DNA of 64,000 nucleotides from Hydractinia symbiolongicarpus (GCF_029227915.1 NC_079875.1:4526001-4590000), one strand, 5' to 3'; shown: positions 25,001 to 34,254, counted from the stretch's first letter. Program-made: numbers and translations. The notes: generated by a model from the sequence alone, not told the origin.

Positions 25001-26061
25001 AAAGTCAAGCTGATGGTGGCGAGAAACAAACTGGCTATTTTTCCAGCATGTATGTAATTTACAGACTTTAACATATAGATATATCTAAAAATTTTATCTT
25101 CTCCAGCCTTGGTCATGTTTTCATCCAGGAAGTCTCACTGAAATATTTCTTTGTAATAATATACTTTTTGAAAAAAACTATTAAACCAGCGAGCAAAGTG
25201 TGCTGGTCTGTTTATTGCGCAAAACGCGTTTGTCGGATTTTTAAATATGTGCGCAGGATATACGGAATGTGAGCATTTTAACCAGTTCGTAGCCCCTTTA
25301 AGGAAAGAAATTATGGCAAATAGAAATTTTTTCAAATAGAAATTTCTGCTGAATATATTGTCGCAAACGTGTTTCTGAAAATAGTAAAAGATGTTTTTAC
25401 GAATCAAATAATTTTGCAGAAAATATTTTTCGCATTCATTGAATAGAATGCAAATTTCATGGAAGATATTTTTGCTAAGGCAATTTCTTGACGTTAATAA
25501 AGACTTTAAAATGCTGTCCCCTGATTATCAACTCTTCAAAAAATTTGATTTTGTGGAATTTAATTTTGCGAAATTGACCCAAATTTGTGAAAATTACTTT
25601 ACATAAGCAACACAAAATTTCCATGCATAAGAAAAGCCTGATACATCAATGTACTATCTTAAAAGGTACACAAAAATGATTTTAATCAAGTTAAAAAATG
25701 TTAGTGCTCACTTGACAGTCAGGAATAACATAATGTGTCGTATCTGCAGGTAGCATAGACATTCCTGAAAAACAGAGATCATATCAATTTTTCGATAGAC
25801 ATGTGTTGGTAAGAAAATATGCAGCATTAAACTTAACCATTTAATCACTGGAATTTCAGCATATAAAATAAAAGAAAATAAAAAACAAAAGAGAGGAATA
25901 CCTGTTGGTTGTTGACACAGTTTGCATCGTCTGCTTTTGCATGGTATATCGTTCCTAAGATAATGCTCACGGACAACGCTGACCAAGTTTTTACTGCTTT
26001 TCTTGATGGAAACGAGTTTCTCTGTTTTGATCATCTTTTTTAGTTTTTCTACCTTACTCAT
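4097..26061 (-). CDS. DIS3L: DIS3-like exonuclease 1 (exosome-associated 3'-5' RNase), 31 exons
   Basis: RNase II/RNB family exoribonuclease of the cytoplasmic exosome. Exons in order: 26061-25902, 25764-25712, 24524-24447, 24376-24225, 17259-17178, 16817-16673, 16311-16244, 16057-15987, 15863-15801, 15715-15621, 15535-15405, 15173-15094, 14590-14351, 13707-13639, 12555-12457, 12129-12037, 11852-11750, 11310-11210, 10920-10844, 10761-10682, 10486-10391, 10055-9970, 9324-9261, 9159-9072, 8364-8303, 7895-7785, 7592-7453, 6502-6457, 6139-6020, 4989-4864, 4261-4097. All junctions are GT..AG, the sum is 3144 bases, and phases close to 1047 residues, close to the human length. Domains: CR3-like cysteines ([10 protein letters not shown], about residue 45), degenerate PIN domain (to about 200; VIPDC keeps one acidic residue, but the next catalytic acid is replaced in QTVKNF), cold-shock part with [17 protein letters not shown] core with catalytic [16 protein letters not shown] (about 479-494), the RNase II signature [13 protein letters not shown], and a C-terminal S1 domain ([12 protein letters not shown]). 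The gene looks intact despite a transposon in intron 4. The ATG at 26061 follows a possible acceptor about 30 bases upstream. Confidence 0.96.
5225..5437 (+). other. Unexplained open stretch inside a DIS3L intron
   Basis: A short + strand reading frame with an acceptor-like CTCACAG at about 5291-5297 encodes [15 protein letters not shown] followed by a Lys/Asn-rich end. The GKSSGLT pattern vaguely resembles serine-protease-like fragments found in repeated genes. There is no start exon, no donor and no clear homology, so it may be a fossil of an inserted gene piece or chance. Confidence 0.12.
6172..6232. repeat. Imperfect (ACA)n microsatellite
   Basis: AACAACGACAACAACAACG-type repeat of about 60 bases in a DIS3L intron, just upstream of the exon at 6020-6139. 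On the opposite strand it gives an artefactual polyvaline reading frame. Confidence 0.85.
6603..6835. repeat. Two adjacent tandem repeats (52-bp x2 and 49-bp x2.7)
   Basis: A 52-base unit beginning TTCTTGAGTACACTAACGC is present twice (about 6603-6706, one mismatch). It runs straight into a 49-base unit beginning TATCCAAGGTTATTCTGC, present at 6701, 6750 and 6799 with near identity. Both lie in DIS3L intron 27. Near-perfect units suggest recent expansion and likely copy-number polymorphism. Confidence 0.9.
17540..17875. repeat. Cluster of GTTATAACG palindromic motifs
   Basis: At least five copies of a motif of the form (A)CCG/GCGTTATAACG(N)GTTA lie within about 330 bases, for example near 17644, 17748, 17809 and 17845. 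They sit just before the minisatellite and the P-type transposon in DIS3L intron 4. They may be subterminal repeats of a second element or of an outer part of the same one. Confidence 0.5.
17884..18092. repeat. Minisatellite, about 55-bp unit (CGATCTACGG...TTTTTAAA)
   Basis: About four diverged units each contain an ACGATCTACGGCGAT-like block, TTTCGCTTTCTACGATCCC and a TTTTTAAA end. They abut the left limit of the P-type transposon. A related array lies at 28545-28860, so the units probably move with, or belong to, the same transposon family. Confidence 0.7.
18393..18422. repeat. 30-bp internal inverted repeat, left copy
   Basis: Perfect inverse of 22790-22819; it begins CATAGTCATAAGAAAAAGAG. 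It lies 157 bases before the transposase start and probably forms part of the 5' regulatory region shared by the two transposon genes. Confidence 0.9.
18580..21223 (+). pseudogene. THAP-domain P-element-type transposase (broken)
   Basis: Residues 1-90 form a THAP C2CH zinc domain (CSIYGC near the start, CEKHFSED about 70 residues later). A leucine-rich, coiled segment ([14 protein letters not shown]) follows, then the catalytic part with [37 protein letters not shown] and a C-terminal LENYFGRQR, all hallmarks of the P element/THAP9 family RNase H-like transposases. The frame is broken three times: an in-frame TAA at 19465-19467, a shift at the run of ten C at 19784-19793, and a shift or stop near 20070. 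Apart from these, conserved motifs remain readable, suggesting recent inactivation; the C-run shift could be a sequencing slip. The native product would bind the element ends and cut and move the element in the nucleus. Confidence 0.9.
21517..22693 (-). pseudogene. Transposon-borne C2H2 zinc-finger protein (broken)
   Basis: Begins with an acidic N-terminus ([17 protein letters not shown]), then a single C2H2 finger ([17 protein letters not shown]...H, residues about 57-78), then a long alpha-helical region with [17 protein letters not shown] and [13 protein letters not shown]. It ends in a basic serine-rich tail ([11 protein letters not shown]). The frame shifts near 22150 and near 21985, so no intact product is made. 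It lies inside the transposon, tail to tail with the transposase (293 bases between stops). I do not recognise a named function; as a DNA-binding accessory protein it could regulate or assist transposition, which is inference. Confidence 0.7.
22790..22819. repeat. 30-bp internal inverted repeat, right copy
   Basis: Perfect inverse of 18393-18422, 97 bases upstream of the ATG of the C2H2 gene. Confidence 0.9.
24690..24910 (-). repeat. Degenerate SINE fragment
   Basis: Contains CAATTTCCCTCACATGGC, the inverse of GCCATGTGAGGGAAATT in the better-preserved SINE at 29967-30240, plus a related TTTACCTG block and flanks. It sits in DIS3L intron 3-4 space just before exon 3. Confidence 0.45.
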
Positions 26062-27292
26062 ATCAAAAAAATATACATTTAAATACTGCATTTAAATCTC
26101 AGTAAAGCACTGACAAACAAGGAACTGCAGAGTTTTACTGATTAATAACTAATCACAAATCATCTTTTTCAGTAAAAAAAATATAACTTAATGTTACTCA
26201 AATAAAACAGGTGAGATTATAAAGTATGGGTGTCTGGTCAGTTTAATGTCAAATTACAGGGAATTAAAAAATTCTAGAATAAATGCACATCAGATACATT
26301 TTAAAGATAATATCAATTATATAACGAAAAAGCAAACACTCAGCTATTTTTTCGGGGAATGTTCACAACTTTCTTCATAAAGCAATGGACATTACCCATG
26401 ACAACAAGAAAAATTGAAATGGCAGACACAGAAGAACAAACTACGAGGCAGGCAGTTTTACATTTATAAAAAAACAATTAATATAACTGTTTGTCCACTC
26501 ATAAGCACGTTATATTTAAATTCAACATAACCTTTTGTATCAACAGGCAATTAAAACATATGTAAATACTGGTTAGCTGCCTTACAAAATATTTTGCAAC
26601 TTTGCAACTAGAGATTTATGTTTATCATAAATATATTCCATATGCAGTTATAAGGCGTAATTGCTCATTAAATAAAGGTCTGTAATTGATTTTATTCTGA
26701 CTGTTCTGTCTGGTCTAACTCTTGCCTTAAATCACTTGACTATATCTATTGTTGACATCAACCTGCAGTGACCTTTATTGCTATATATGTTTGCACATTA
26801 TCTGCAACAAATCTTTGAGATTCAAGATTCTTTAATACCTTCACAAAACCTAATTACGTAACATTCCATTAAAAAATGCATATTACACAACCTTATTAAC
26901 GTCTAAATGAGCATGAACATGGAACCCTAAGGTAAGATCCAATAAAAAAATAACAAATTTAAGCCCAATCAAAGTTTGGTAATAAAAAATCATCTCTTTC
27001 AGCCCCAAACTCAAAAATTAAAAAATTATTTAATGGCATTTCGATCTTCAGAAGCCTACCTTAAAAGCAGAACCTTTGCATCTGACATTTACATTCATCA
27101 TCTTGAGCAATTTATTCTGTTCCAGCTACTTCAAAGCAAAAGTGTTTTAACTCACAAAAATGTATATAAAGCAAATTAATAATTGCACAATGAAACACAG
27201 GCTAAAATAAACAATAAGTACAATTTCATAAAACAAACACAAATAATTAAAAGCTACAAAAAATAAACTTAAAAATATAAACATAAAGATAT
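26062..27292. other. Intergenic region between DIS3L and ATG12
   Basis: No coding exon seen. It should hold the DIS3L promoter and 5' UTR next to 26062 and the ATG12 3' UTR; a - strand AATAAA lies at about 27112. AT-rich without clear repeats. Confidence 0.4.
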
Positions 27293-27727
27293 TTAACCCC
27301 AAGCTTGTGACTTACAATAATGTAGCACAAGTTTCCCATCTGTACCAAAACATTCAAACAAATTACTGAGTAGTTGATCGGGTGATGGCACAAATGTTTG
27401 ATTGACATATAAAAATAACGACTCCGAAGGTTCACATTTGATATATTTTCGTATGAACTCGATTAAATATGCTATAGGTCTGTTTGCATCTACTGCCCAT
27501 TTTTTCTTTTTCATGATTGGTGCATCTCCAGCTGCCTTTAACAGCACGTCTATTTTGGTTTTCTTTTCCACAACTTTTTCAGGAGACGGTTGTTTATGTA
27601 ATGATGCTTTAGATTCTTCATGTGCTGATGGCACCTCAGTTGGTGTTTTGTCTTGGTCTGCTGCAGCAGGTACATACTCAGAATTTAATGATGCAACTGG
27701 TGAAGTAGCACTAGATTCATTACTCAT
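27293..27727 (-). CDS. ATG12: Autophagy ubiquitin-like protein ATG12, single exon
   Basis: 144 residues. Residues 1-55 are a low-complexity S/P/E/K-rich head; from KIDVLLKAAGDAPIMKKKKW to the end is the ubiquitin-like fold with FLYVNQTFVPSPDQLLSNLF and the invariant end HYCKSQAWG. The terminal glycine is free for activation by ATG7 and ATG10 and isopeptide linkage to ATG5. The conjugate forms the E3-like complex with ATG16L on the expanding phagophore. The frame is uninterrupted by introns, unusual beside genes split into exons of about 100 bases. A good acceptor (TTTTTGTAG) lies 12 bases before the ATG, so there is a 5' UTR intron or a trans-splice site. Divergent from an exon candidate at 27871, 143 bases away. 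Confidence 0.97.
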   Translation of the reverse strand: MSNESSATSPVASLNSEYVPAAADQDKTPTEVPSAHEESKASLHKQPSPEKVVEKKTKIDVLLKAAGDAPIMKKKKWAVDANRPIAYLIEFIRKYIKCEPSESLFLYVNQTFVPSPDQLLSNLFECFGTDGKLVLHYCKSQAWG

Positions 27728-27870
27728 TTTTTATATATCTACAAAAACAAATAAAGGCAAAATATTTGTGACTTGTTTTTTTACACAATCTGTGATAGTG
27801 CAAAATGAAAACAAATCTTTCCGTATGGAAACAAAACATGAACTACAATGCTGCTTATATTTTTAAGAAA

Positions 27871-27976
27871 ATGGCAGTTTTTTGGCCATTTCGTGAAATG
27901 GTAAAACAGTATCACCGATGCATGCAAAACAGCCGAAAGACTAAAAAAGTTCTACATAGGCAGATGTGTAGAGCAG
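27871..27976 (+). CDS. Candidate first coding exon, possibly of NDUFS7
   Basis: An open frame from ATG at 27871 (with earlier in-frame ATGs at 27805 and 27838) encodes a basic segment starting MAVFWPFREMVKQYHRCMQ. It ends in phase 1 at a strong CAG|GTAAGA donor. The next secure NDUFS7 exon (34912) needs exactly phase 1 and lacks an ATG, and the basic, acid-poor composition fits a mitochondrial presequence. Against it: a 6.9 kb intron, and a presequence about 50 residues longer than in human. It could be the first exon of an unrelated gene sharing a bidirectional promoter with ATG12. Confidence 0.35.
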
Positions 27977-28384
27977 GTAAGACACATTAAAAATGTACTT
28001 GTCACAGTTTCTGCAGCATCATCATTATGTTACAGCTCTGAACTAGGCCATACAGACTAGGAACTATGCAATCAAGCAGTTATTCCAATATCTTAAAAAG
28101 AATTTAGTTAAATTTTACAGTACTCAAATCAGGACACCTAACATCATAAGCACGTATCATGCGCAAGTTACGCGATAACATCATGATAAACATCTTAAGA
28201 GCGCGAAGGTCATGATGGTTCATGACCAATGTTCACTACACATTCTAATGTTCTAAAATGGTGTGTTGAAAATAAAAATATTTCCTTTTTTTAATTTATT
28301 GGGCTTCTTCTTGTGTGCAAAACACGACATTGAATATTTTTAAAACTAAGAGTATGCATGTATCTAACTGAAAATTATTATTCT

Positions 28385-28505
28385 TGTCCTGTTGGAGACA
28401 ATTTGGGGATATTTAAACCTGTAAACGCCAAACATGAAACCTAGTGTCTGAACTAGTGGATCTCTTAGTTTTGACTTCCTTGTCTCTGATAGCTGAAATA
28501 AAAAT
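28385..28505. repeat. Dispersed fragment of the P-type transposon right arm
   Basis: Shares GGAGACAA...TTTAAAC, GTGTCTGAACTAG and CTTCCTTGTCTCTGA blocks with 35365-35490 and, inverted, with 23190-23310. It is followed closely by the 28545 minisatellite. Confidence 0.6.
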
Positions 28506-28544
28506 TTACACAAAGGGAAAGCTTCTGAATACGCATCTTAAATG

Positions 28545-28860
28545 TTTTTAAATGATCATGGCAATGTTTTGGCCTTATCCTGTTTCGATTGTTTTTTAAA
28601 AATGTCTAAAGCGATGTTCTTTGCTTTTTATGATCCTGTTTTGATGCTTTTTAAATGACCATACAGGTATTTTTTTCGCTTTCTATGATCTAGTTTTGAC
28701 GTTTTTTAAATGATCAAACCACTAATGTTCTTTGCTTTTCACGATCCCGTTTGATTTGATGCTTTTTAAACAAACTGCAGCAAGGTTTTCGCTTTTTATG
28801 ATCCTATTTGGATTGTTTTTAAACAACCTATGGTGATGTTTTCACTTACAATCCTATATG
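28545..28860. repeat. Minisatellite related to 17884-18092
   Basis: About six diverged units of roughly 50-60 bases with the pattern GATGTTTTCGCTTTTTATGA then TCC, a GTTTTGATG block and TTTTTAAA. Same orientation and similar unit as the array flanking the transposon in DIS3L intron 4. Confidence 0.7.
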
Positions 28861-29744
28861 CTGATGTTTTCCTTATCTATAGGATCTGTCTTGATGATGT
28901 AAAACAAACTTTCTATTTCTTGATCGTAACCTTGTGGTTACACCCTGTAATCTTTTACTGATACCCTTAGGTAAAATTGGGGTGAACGAAACTTTGTGTC
29001 CCTCTGATGTCAAAATATTTCGCTTATATCATGATACAGAATTAGATGGTCCATAACTAAATGTAAGACACATCCTCCAATAAAGTGATAACACAAAAAA
29101 GTCTATTATGAAAACAAGGTTAAGTGGAAATAATGCCACACAAAGATGTCTATCATCAGGAACCGATTTGTAAATTTGTTTTTGAAAAACTAACCAAACC
29201 AGAATAAAATATAATTTTTTTCCGTAACAATGCTATAGTTCTTCAACTTATGACTAAGGAACTTGTACCTCAGAGAGTTTACTGCTAATTGCTTGATGTA
29301 ACCACCGCATGGAAAAATTTATCATTTCAAAAATTAGAACCAATATTGTTTGTTTTCTTCACTTTGATAAAATACTGACCAATTGCAACCCCACTTTTGT
29401 CACACTCAACCTACTTTATTAAGCATTAGTTCTAGGGTTACACATTTCAGATGGGTAAAACATGGACTTTTCATGGTCAAACCTTTATAATTGAAATCTT
29501 AATTAGAAAGAAACTTACGGGAAAATTGGCAAAGATTAAGCAGTATATAGAAGAGGAAGAAGTGACTGACATCAGTCGTCCACGACAGGCGTGAAGCTAC
29601 AACTTCAAAAGTTAACATAAGTAACATAAGTAAGTATATATCTAAAACATATTAAAGATTTAAAGGCAGAAACGAAAGATATGAATGATCCAGTCTTAAA
29701 TTTATGAAGTTTTTGTTGAAATCTTAATTAGAAAGGTTAACCCA

Positions 29745-29850
29745 AGGCTATGGTAACATTCACTCTCCCTATAGAATCGCGGCCAAGGGGAATCAAACCC
29801 TGGTCCCCCGCACATGGTGTGAGAGTCACAACTACTTAACTATGGCGCCA
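29745..29850 (-). repeat. tRNA-like SINE head
   Basis: Read on the - strand from about 29850 it has an A-box-like TAGTTAAGTAGT (29842-29831), a GACTCTCACACC anticodon-arm-like part and a B-box-like GGTTTGATTCC (within 29787-29800). CTTGGCCGCGATT follows, a block shared with the other SINE copies. This is the layout of a Pol III promoted, tRNA-derived SINE. Confidence 0.6.
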
Positions 29851-29966
29851 ATACCAAACAAACCTTTGTTATTATGAAAGTAGACAGTCTGGTGTAGCTA
29901 TATTATTAAGAAAAAAAATTATTATCACATGTGCTCTCCTCCACAGATCCCCTTCGGTAATTTGAA

Positions 29967-30240
29967 GTTGATCGATTCCCCCCTTGGCAGCGATTCAATA
30001 TGGACAATTGAATATAACCATAGCTCCGGGTTAACCAAAGCCATGTGAGGGAAATTAAGGAGATGGCACACTGTGTGGGCTGTTGGATGTTGCAGGGAGT
30101 TGTCTGGCAGAGCGCTGACCCTGATTGAGTTTGCGTTGCTCAAAGAGAGCATTAATATTCCAGCAGGACTCCCCATCAAAGCCATGGACCCTTCTAGAAA
30201 TAATAGACAGGGTATATCCCTCGATATTTGTGAGGCTAGC
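29967..30240 (+). repeat. SINE body, copy B
   Basis: Starts with GATCGATTCCCCCCTTGGC, then CGATTCAATATGG, GCCATGTGAGGGAAATT, a 35-base block that is repeated exactly inverted at 31640-31674, and a 3' part (AATAATAGACAGGGTATATC) shared with 31148-31330. It is not coding. Confidence 0.7.
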
Positions 30241-31009
30241 CATGTAAAAACTGAGGTACCAATTTACTGTGTAGGTAAATGTGATGAACCTTACGTGAAA
30301 AAGTGACTCAAAAGATACAAAAAGAGGAAGAATTACAAAAAAAGAAAGAACACTTTAGCTGGCTAGCTGCATGATGGGTTATATAATTATTCAGGAAAAA
30401 TAAGAAGGCAACCGTCCAGGGGAAAATGTCATGCCACTTTGGTTGCAGCTGTCAGAAGTAAACTAGCTGGCCAGCCCAAGTTGGATTTGAGGAAGTTGCA
30501 GCTAAGCAGAAAGAAGGCTCCTGGTTTTGCATGCGACGGACTTCTTTACCATGTTTGTTTTTGTACCAAGATAGTATATTACACCTGGTATAGTATCTCG
30601 CTTTGCGCGATATAGCTGCTAACAAACCACCTGGTAAATAACACATCCCATGGCAAGAAAATGGCGACAATTCCAAGAACTTTGGGTTTGTTTTTTGTTT
30701 ACATTTTATACTAACTGGCAAGCTATCTAGCTAATAACGTTCTCTGACATTTTGTTAATAAGTGTGTATACTTTTTCCTCTGTAAATTAGAATTAGTCCT
30801 GAGAAGTGTGCTATAAAAAGTCGTATTGGCTTCTTACTTATAACTTACCATAAAATCAAAAATCCAGTCTTTAAATCCGTCTAATGATTTTTTTAATGTT
30901 TATATAGACTTTTTTGAATGTTTACAGTTTTTGAGATAAGTCCTTTTGGCTTTAGCAATTGCGAGGCAGGCAAAAAGATGTGGTTGGTCAGTTCTGGAAA
31001 TGACGCTAA

Positions 31010-31096
31010 AAGGGAAACAGTTTCCCATGTTTTATAGGAAAATTCCCATATCATATAGGGAAATGGTTTCCCATATAGGAAACTGTTTCCTAAACT
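31010..31096. repeat. Cluster of GGAAACAGTTTCC palindromes
   Basis: GGGAAACAGTTTCCC near the start and AGGAAACTGTTTCCT at the end are each self-complementary, with further AGGGAAATGGTTTCCC between. The whole block folds into alternative hairpins. Confidence 0.7.
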
Positions 31097-31147
31097 ATTT
31101 TTTTGATTTTTATTTGGGTTTCTTTTGATGACTTACAGTTTTGATGG

Positions 31148-31340
31148 CTCACTGTTGGATGTTGCCGGGAGTTGGCTAATAGAGTGGAGGCCATAAATTG
31201 GGTCTGCATGGCTCAAAATGAGCATCAAATACTCTAGGACTCTCCATCTAAGCCATGGTCCCTCCTGGAAATAATAGACAGGGTATATCCCTCAATATTT
31301 GTGATGCTAGCCATGCACATCCATCCATCCATCCATCTGC
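31148..31340 (+). repeat. SINE 3' part, copy D, with CATC tail
   Basis: Diverged direct copy of 30075-30240 (GTTGGATGTTGC, GGAAATAATAGACAGGGTA, TGCTAGCCATG). It ends in a short (CATC)n microsatellite at about 31317-31338, which may be its tail. Confidence 0.65.
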
Positions 31341-31604
31341 ATTTTAAACACTCTACCCAGCTGAAGATGGTGCTTCAGCGGCTTATTGTTTTTTGCTGTT
31401 TTTTAAAAAAAATAATAAAAGATTGCTCAAATGACTTACTTTTTTTCTAATTAAAAAGCACTTCTCTCCTATCACGCCAACTGTTCTCTTCTATATTTTT
31501 ACACTTCTCTTTAGCAACTTAACATGATTTGCAACCAACTCTTTCTCTTGAAGTAGGTCTAAGTAAGCGTGAGGCATAAAAGGGGCGATGTATTTAAGGC
31601 TTAT

Positions 31605-31820
31605 TTTGAGCCCAGGGTCAGTGTTCTACCAGACAACTTCCTGCAACATCCAACAGCCCACACAGTGTGCCATCTTACGATTTCCATCACATAGCTCACT
31701 AGGTTTACCTGGGACTATGAGAACATTTACACTTACACCCATATTGAATCACCGCCAAGGAGATCAGAATTGTCCTGCACAAAATGCAAGAGTAGACCAC
31801 TAAGTTACCACTAAAGTACT
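31605..31820 (-). repeat. SINE copy C, inverted
   Basis: The inverse of copy B: 31640-31674 is a perfect 35-base inverse of 30062-30096. Homology extends through ACCCTG and through TCCTTGGCGGTGATTCAATA to a tRNA-like head (TAACTTAGTGGTCTACTC). Confidence 0.7.
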
Positions 31821-32309
31821 GCACAACAAAACAATATCATGAAGCAAAATGGCTTCCAGAGTGCTAAAAATCATGATAGGGTCTACTGACAAACTACAGG
31901 CATTTTCCTTTATAAGAACCGTACAGTAAATTTCCACTTTGGCTTAGTATGCTTAAGAGTTTTTCATTTTGAGCCTAAAATTATCCTTATTCCAATGCAT
32001 AGGTAATGTTTTAAGGAGGCATGTCATTTTTGACTACTTTAATTTGATTAATTTGACGCTAGTGGTTTAAATCAAATCGAATGCAAAGAATTTGAATATT
32101 TCTTTGAGAATTTTTTTCTTTAATAATTTGAATGTTCTTCATGTGTTGTATAAAACAAACATTATGAGGGCAGCAGGCCTTTTCAAGAATATTTGAGTAG
32201 GTGTGCGATGATTCGCCCACGTAAATCAAGTAACGTGTGTGATGTAAAATGCATGTGCAGGGCGATACGGGCTTTAAGGTTAATTTTTGATGTGCATTAA
32301 TTTTGTGGT

Positions 32310-32405
32310 AGAAAAGTGGGGACGTTTTAAATCGTAAACCCCAAACACGATGATTGAGCGTTTACTGGTATAGCGACTCTCTCAATCTTAACTTCCTCTT
32401 CTACA
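32310..32405. repeat. Dispersed fragment of the P-type transposon right arm
   Basis: GTGGGGACGTTTTAAATCGT, AACCCCAAACACGA and CTTAACTTCCTCTT blocks match 35380-35475 with mutations. A short, old copy. Confidence 0.45.
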
Positions 32406-32617
32406 TGTCCGAAATAGTATGCATAACCATACTGTCATTTTTATTTTTATTGTTTATTTTTCAGATCATCACAAATATGCTTTGTTTTCAACTTAAAAAA
32501 AAATCTTTTATCCACGTGGCTTATATAAAACTTCAAAATTCATTCAGAAAGTTCAACTACATTTTAACAAAATTTATACAGAAAAAAGAATTATACGGCA
32601 CATAGGTTTTGTTTTTA

Positions 32618-33061
32618 GAGGCTGTTTACATGTACCCAACATGAAACTCATGCTGGAATGAAATTTTTTCGGTGCACACAAATCGTTCCTGCCAGCATGA
32701 AATGAGTTTCATTTCATGCCGTCATGAAATGAAATTTATTCTCAAATACATGCTGGTAACTGCACTGGCAAAAAAAGATTTTCTTCAATAAACGAACATA
32801 TAGCTTTTGATTTCTGTTTCATTCAGCTTCTTTATGCAGTACTTGTGCATATTATAAGCTGTTTTCATACCGGTATGAAACACATTTTGCGTTCACACGG
32901 TAATATCATGCTAAAAAGCCCCGACATAAATTCATGGTGGCATGAAATTTCATGTCGGCTTTGACGTGTAAACAGTAATAGGGTTTCCTGAAGACACCGA
33001 AATGAACTCATGCCGGCAGGAGTTTCATGCTGGCATGAAAAAAATGTGTGTAAACAGGGTC
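32618..33061. mobile_element. Harbinger-like MITE, 444 bp
   Basis: Ends are GAGGCTGTTTAC (32618) and, inverted, GACCCTGTTTAC (to 33061), 10 of 12 matching, flanked on both sides by TTA (32615-32617, 33062-33064). A 3-bp TWA target duplication is typical of the PIF/Harbinger superfamily. Inside are many CATGAAATGAGTTTCATTTC and CATGCCGGCATGA-type palindromes. No coding capacity, so it must rely on an outside transposase. Confidence 0.6.
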
Positions 33062-33599
33062 TTAGGCGTAAAGAAAAAACCCATTAAATTCGGACCTGCC
33101 ATGGTTTCCAATTGTTTGTCATATGAAAAAACCATCTACAATTAAATCCATGACAAAAATGTCTATTCTGCCTGTAAGTGCAGTTTTACAGACTTGCTTC
33201 ATCCGTGCTCACATCCACGTTCACATCCGCATTAGTTAAGAACCGCATGGCTGAATTTCTTGTGTAAGACCTAGTTACCAACAAAGAAGGGGCCAGGCAA
33301 AATAGATTTAGTCTACGTAGTTCTTTTAACTAATTCAGGAGTCGGTGAATTAGCTAGGATGGTCAGGTTGGCTATGAATAGGCTTTCTTGTGGATTAAAA
33401 GAACGAGGACCATTCAATAATTCTGAGATCTAAAAGTGTCCGACTAAGACAGAAATCTATTGGACGTTTTGTCTGACGAGTCTCCAAGAAATATTTCAAG
33501 GCCTGCCATTGCCTGCTACAAAATGGATTTTATAGGTTGATTTTAAAAACTCAATATTTATTTTTCATGCGTGCGATTAATCACACCAAACGATTTAGG

Positions 33600-33870
33600 G
33601 GTGTGTCAAGGCGTGCACCTGGGGCCGGCTGACTTATGCACAACACTTTTTATATTATTTGGCACATGTACGACAGTTCATCAATATATTTTTTGGCACA
33701 CAAACATAATCAGGACAGGAGGGTTTATATACGACAGCCTAATATCATTTGAGACTTATAGAACAAACATAAATGGTGGAGGCTGGCTTATGTACAACAA
33801 TTTTATATTTTTTCTCACTTATAGAATGAACATAATCGGGCCGTCATCAATTCTGACAAGCAAATAGCCC
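33600..33870. repeat. Diverged tandem repeat (GGCTGGCTTATGTACAAC units)
   Basis: About three diverged units of 80-100 bases share GGCTGACTTATG(C/T)ACAACA, TTTATATT and AACATAAT(C/G). The frame across it is accidental. Confidence 0.4.
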
Positions 33871-34254
33871 TGGTGGCAAAGTTGTTGTTCTTCTTAAATA
33901 AAAAGAAAATTTGTGGATACTAAATTTTGGGATTCGCAAATTTAAAAACTTTTCACCAAACTTAATTCCTGCAAAACGAATAATTGGTCATCCTCAGAAT
34001 TCAATTCCTACAAAAAATAAACTTGAACCCACCCATCCGCAAAATCTCGTTCCGTGAGATTTAGTTACTTTAAAGTATATTATTTTGAAATGTACTCACA
34101 AGAGGAGTTTATAACAAGAATTACGTCAATACTTTTTTTTCGCTAATGCCTAGTTTTTAATAGTCTTTTATCCTGCGTAATTCGTCAATGTTTCATTCAC
34201 AAAAGTTTGAAGAAAATTCCAATCACAGCCTGCCTGGCCAGCCATAATATCAGC

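Noticed and set aside
31846-31880. MASRVLKI-like presequence start as NDUFS7 exon 1
   Set aside because: No good donor follows in the required phase 1.
33151-33173. ATG followed shortly by CCT|GTAAGT as NDUFS7 exon 1
   Set aside because: Ends in phase 0 while the next exon needs phase 1.
33571-33867. 98-residue + strand frame
   Set aside because: Runs over a diverged tandem repeat and has no domain.
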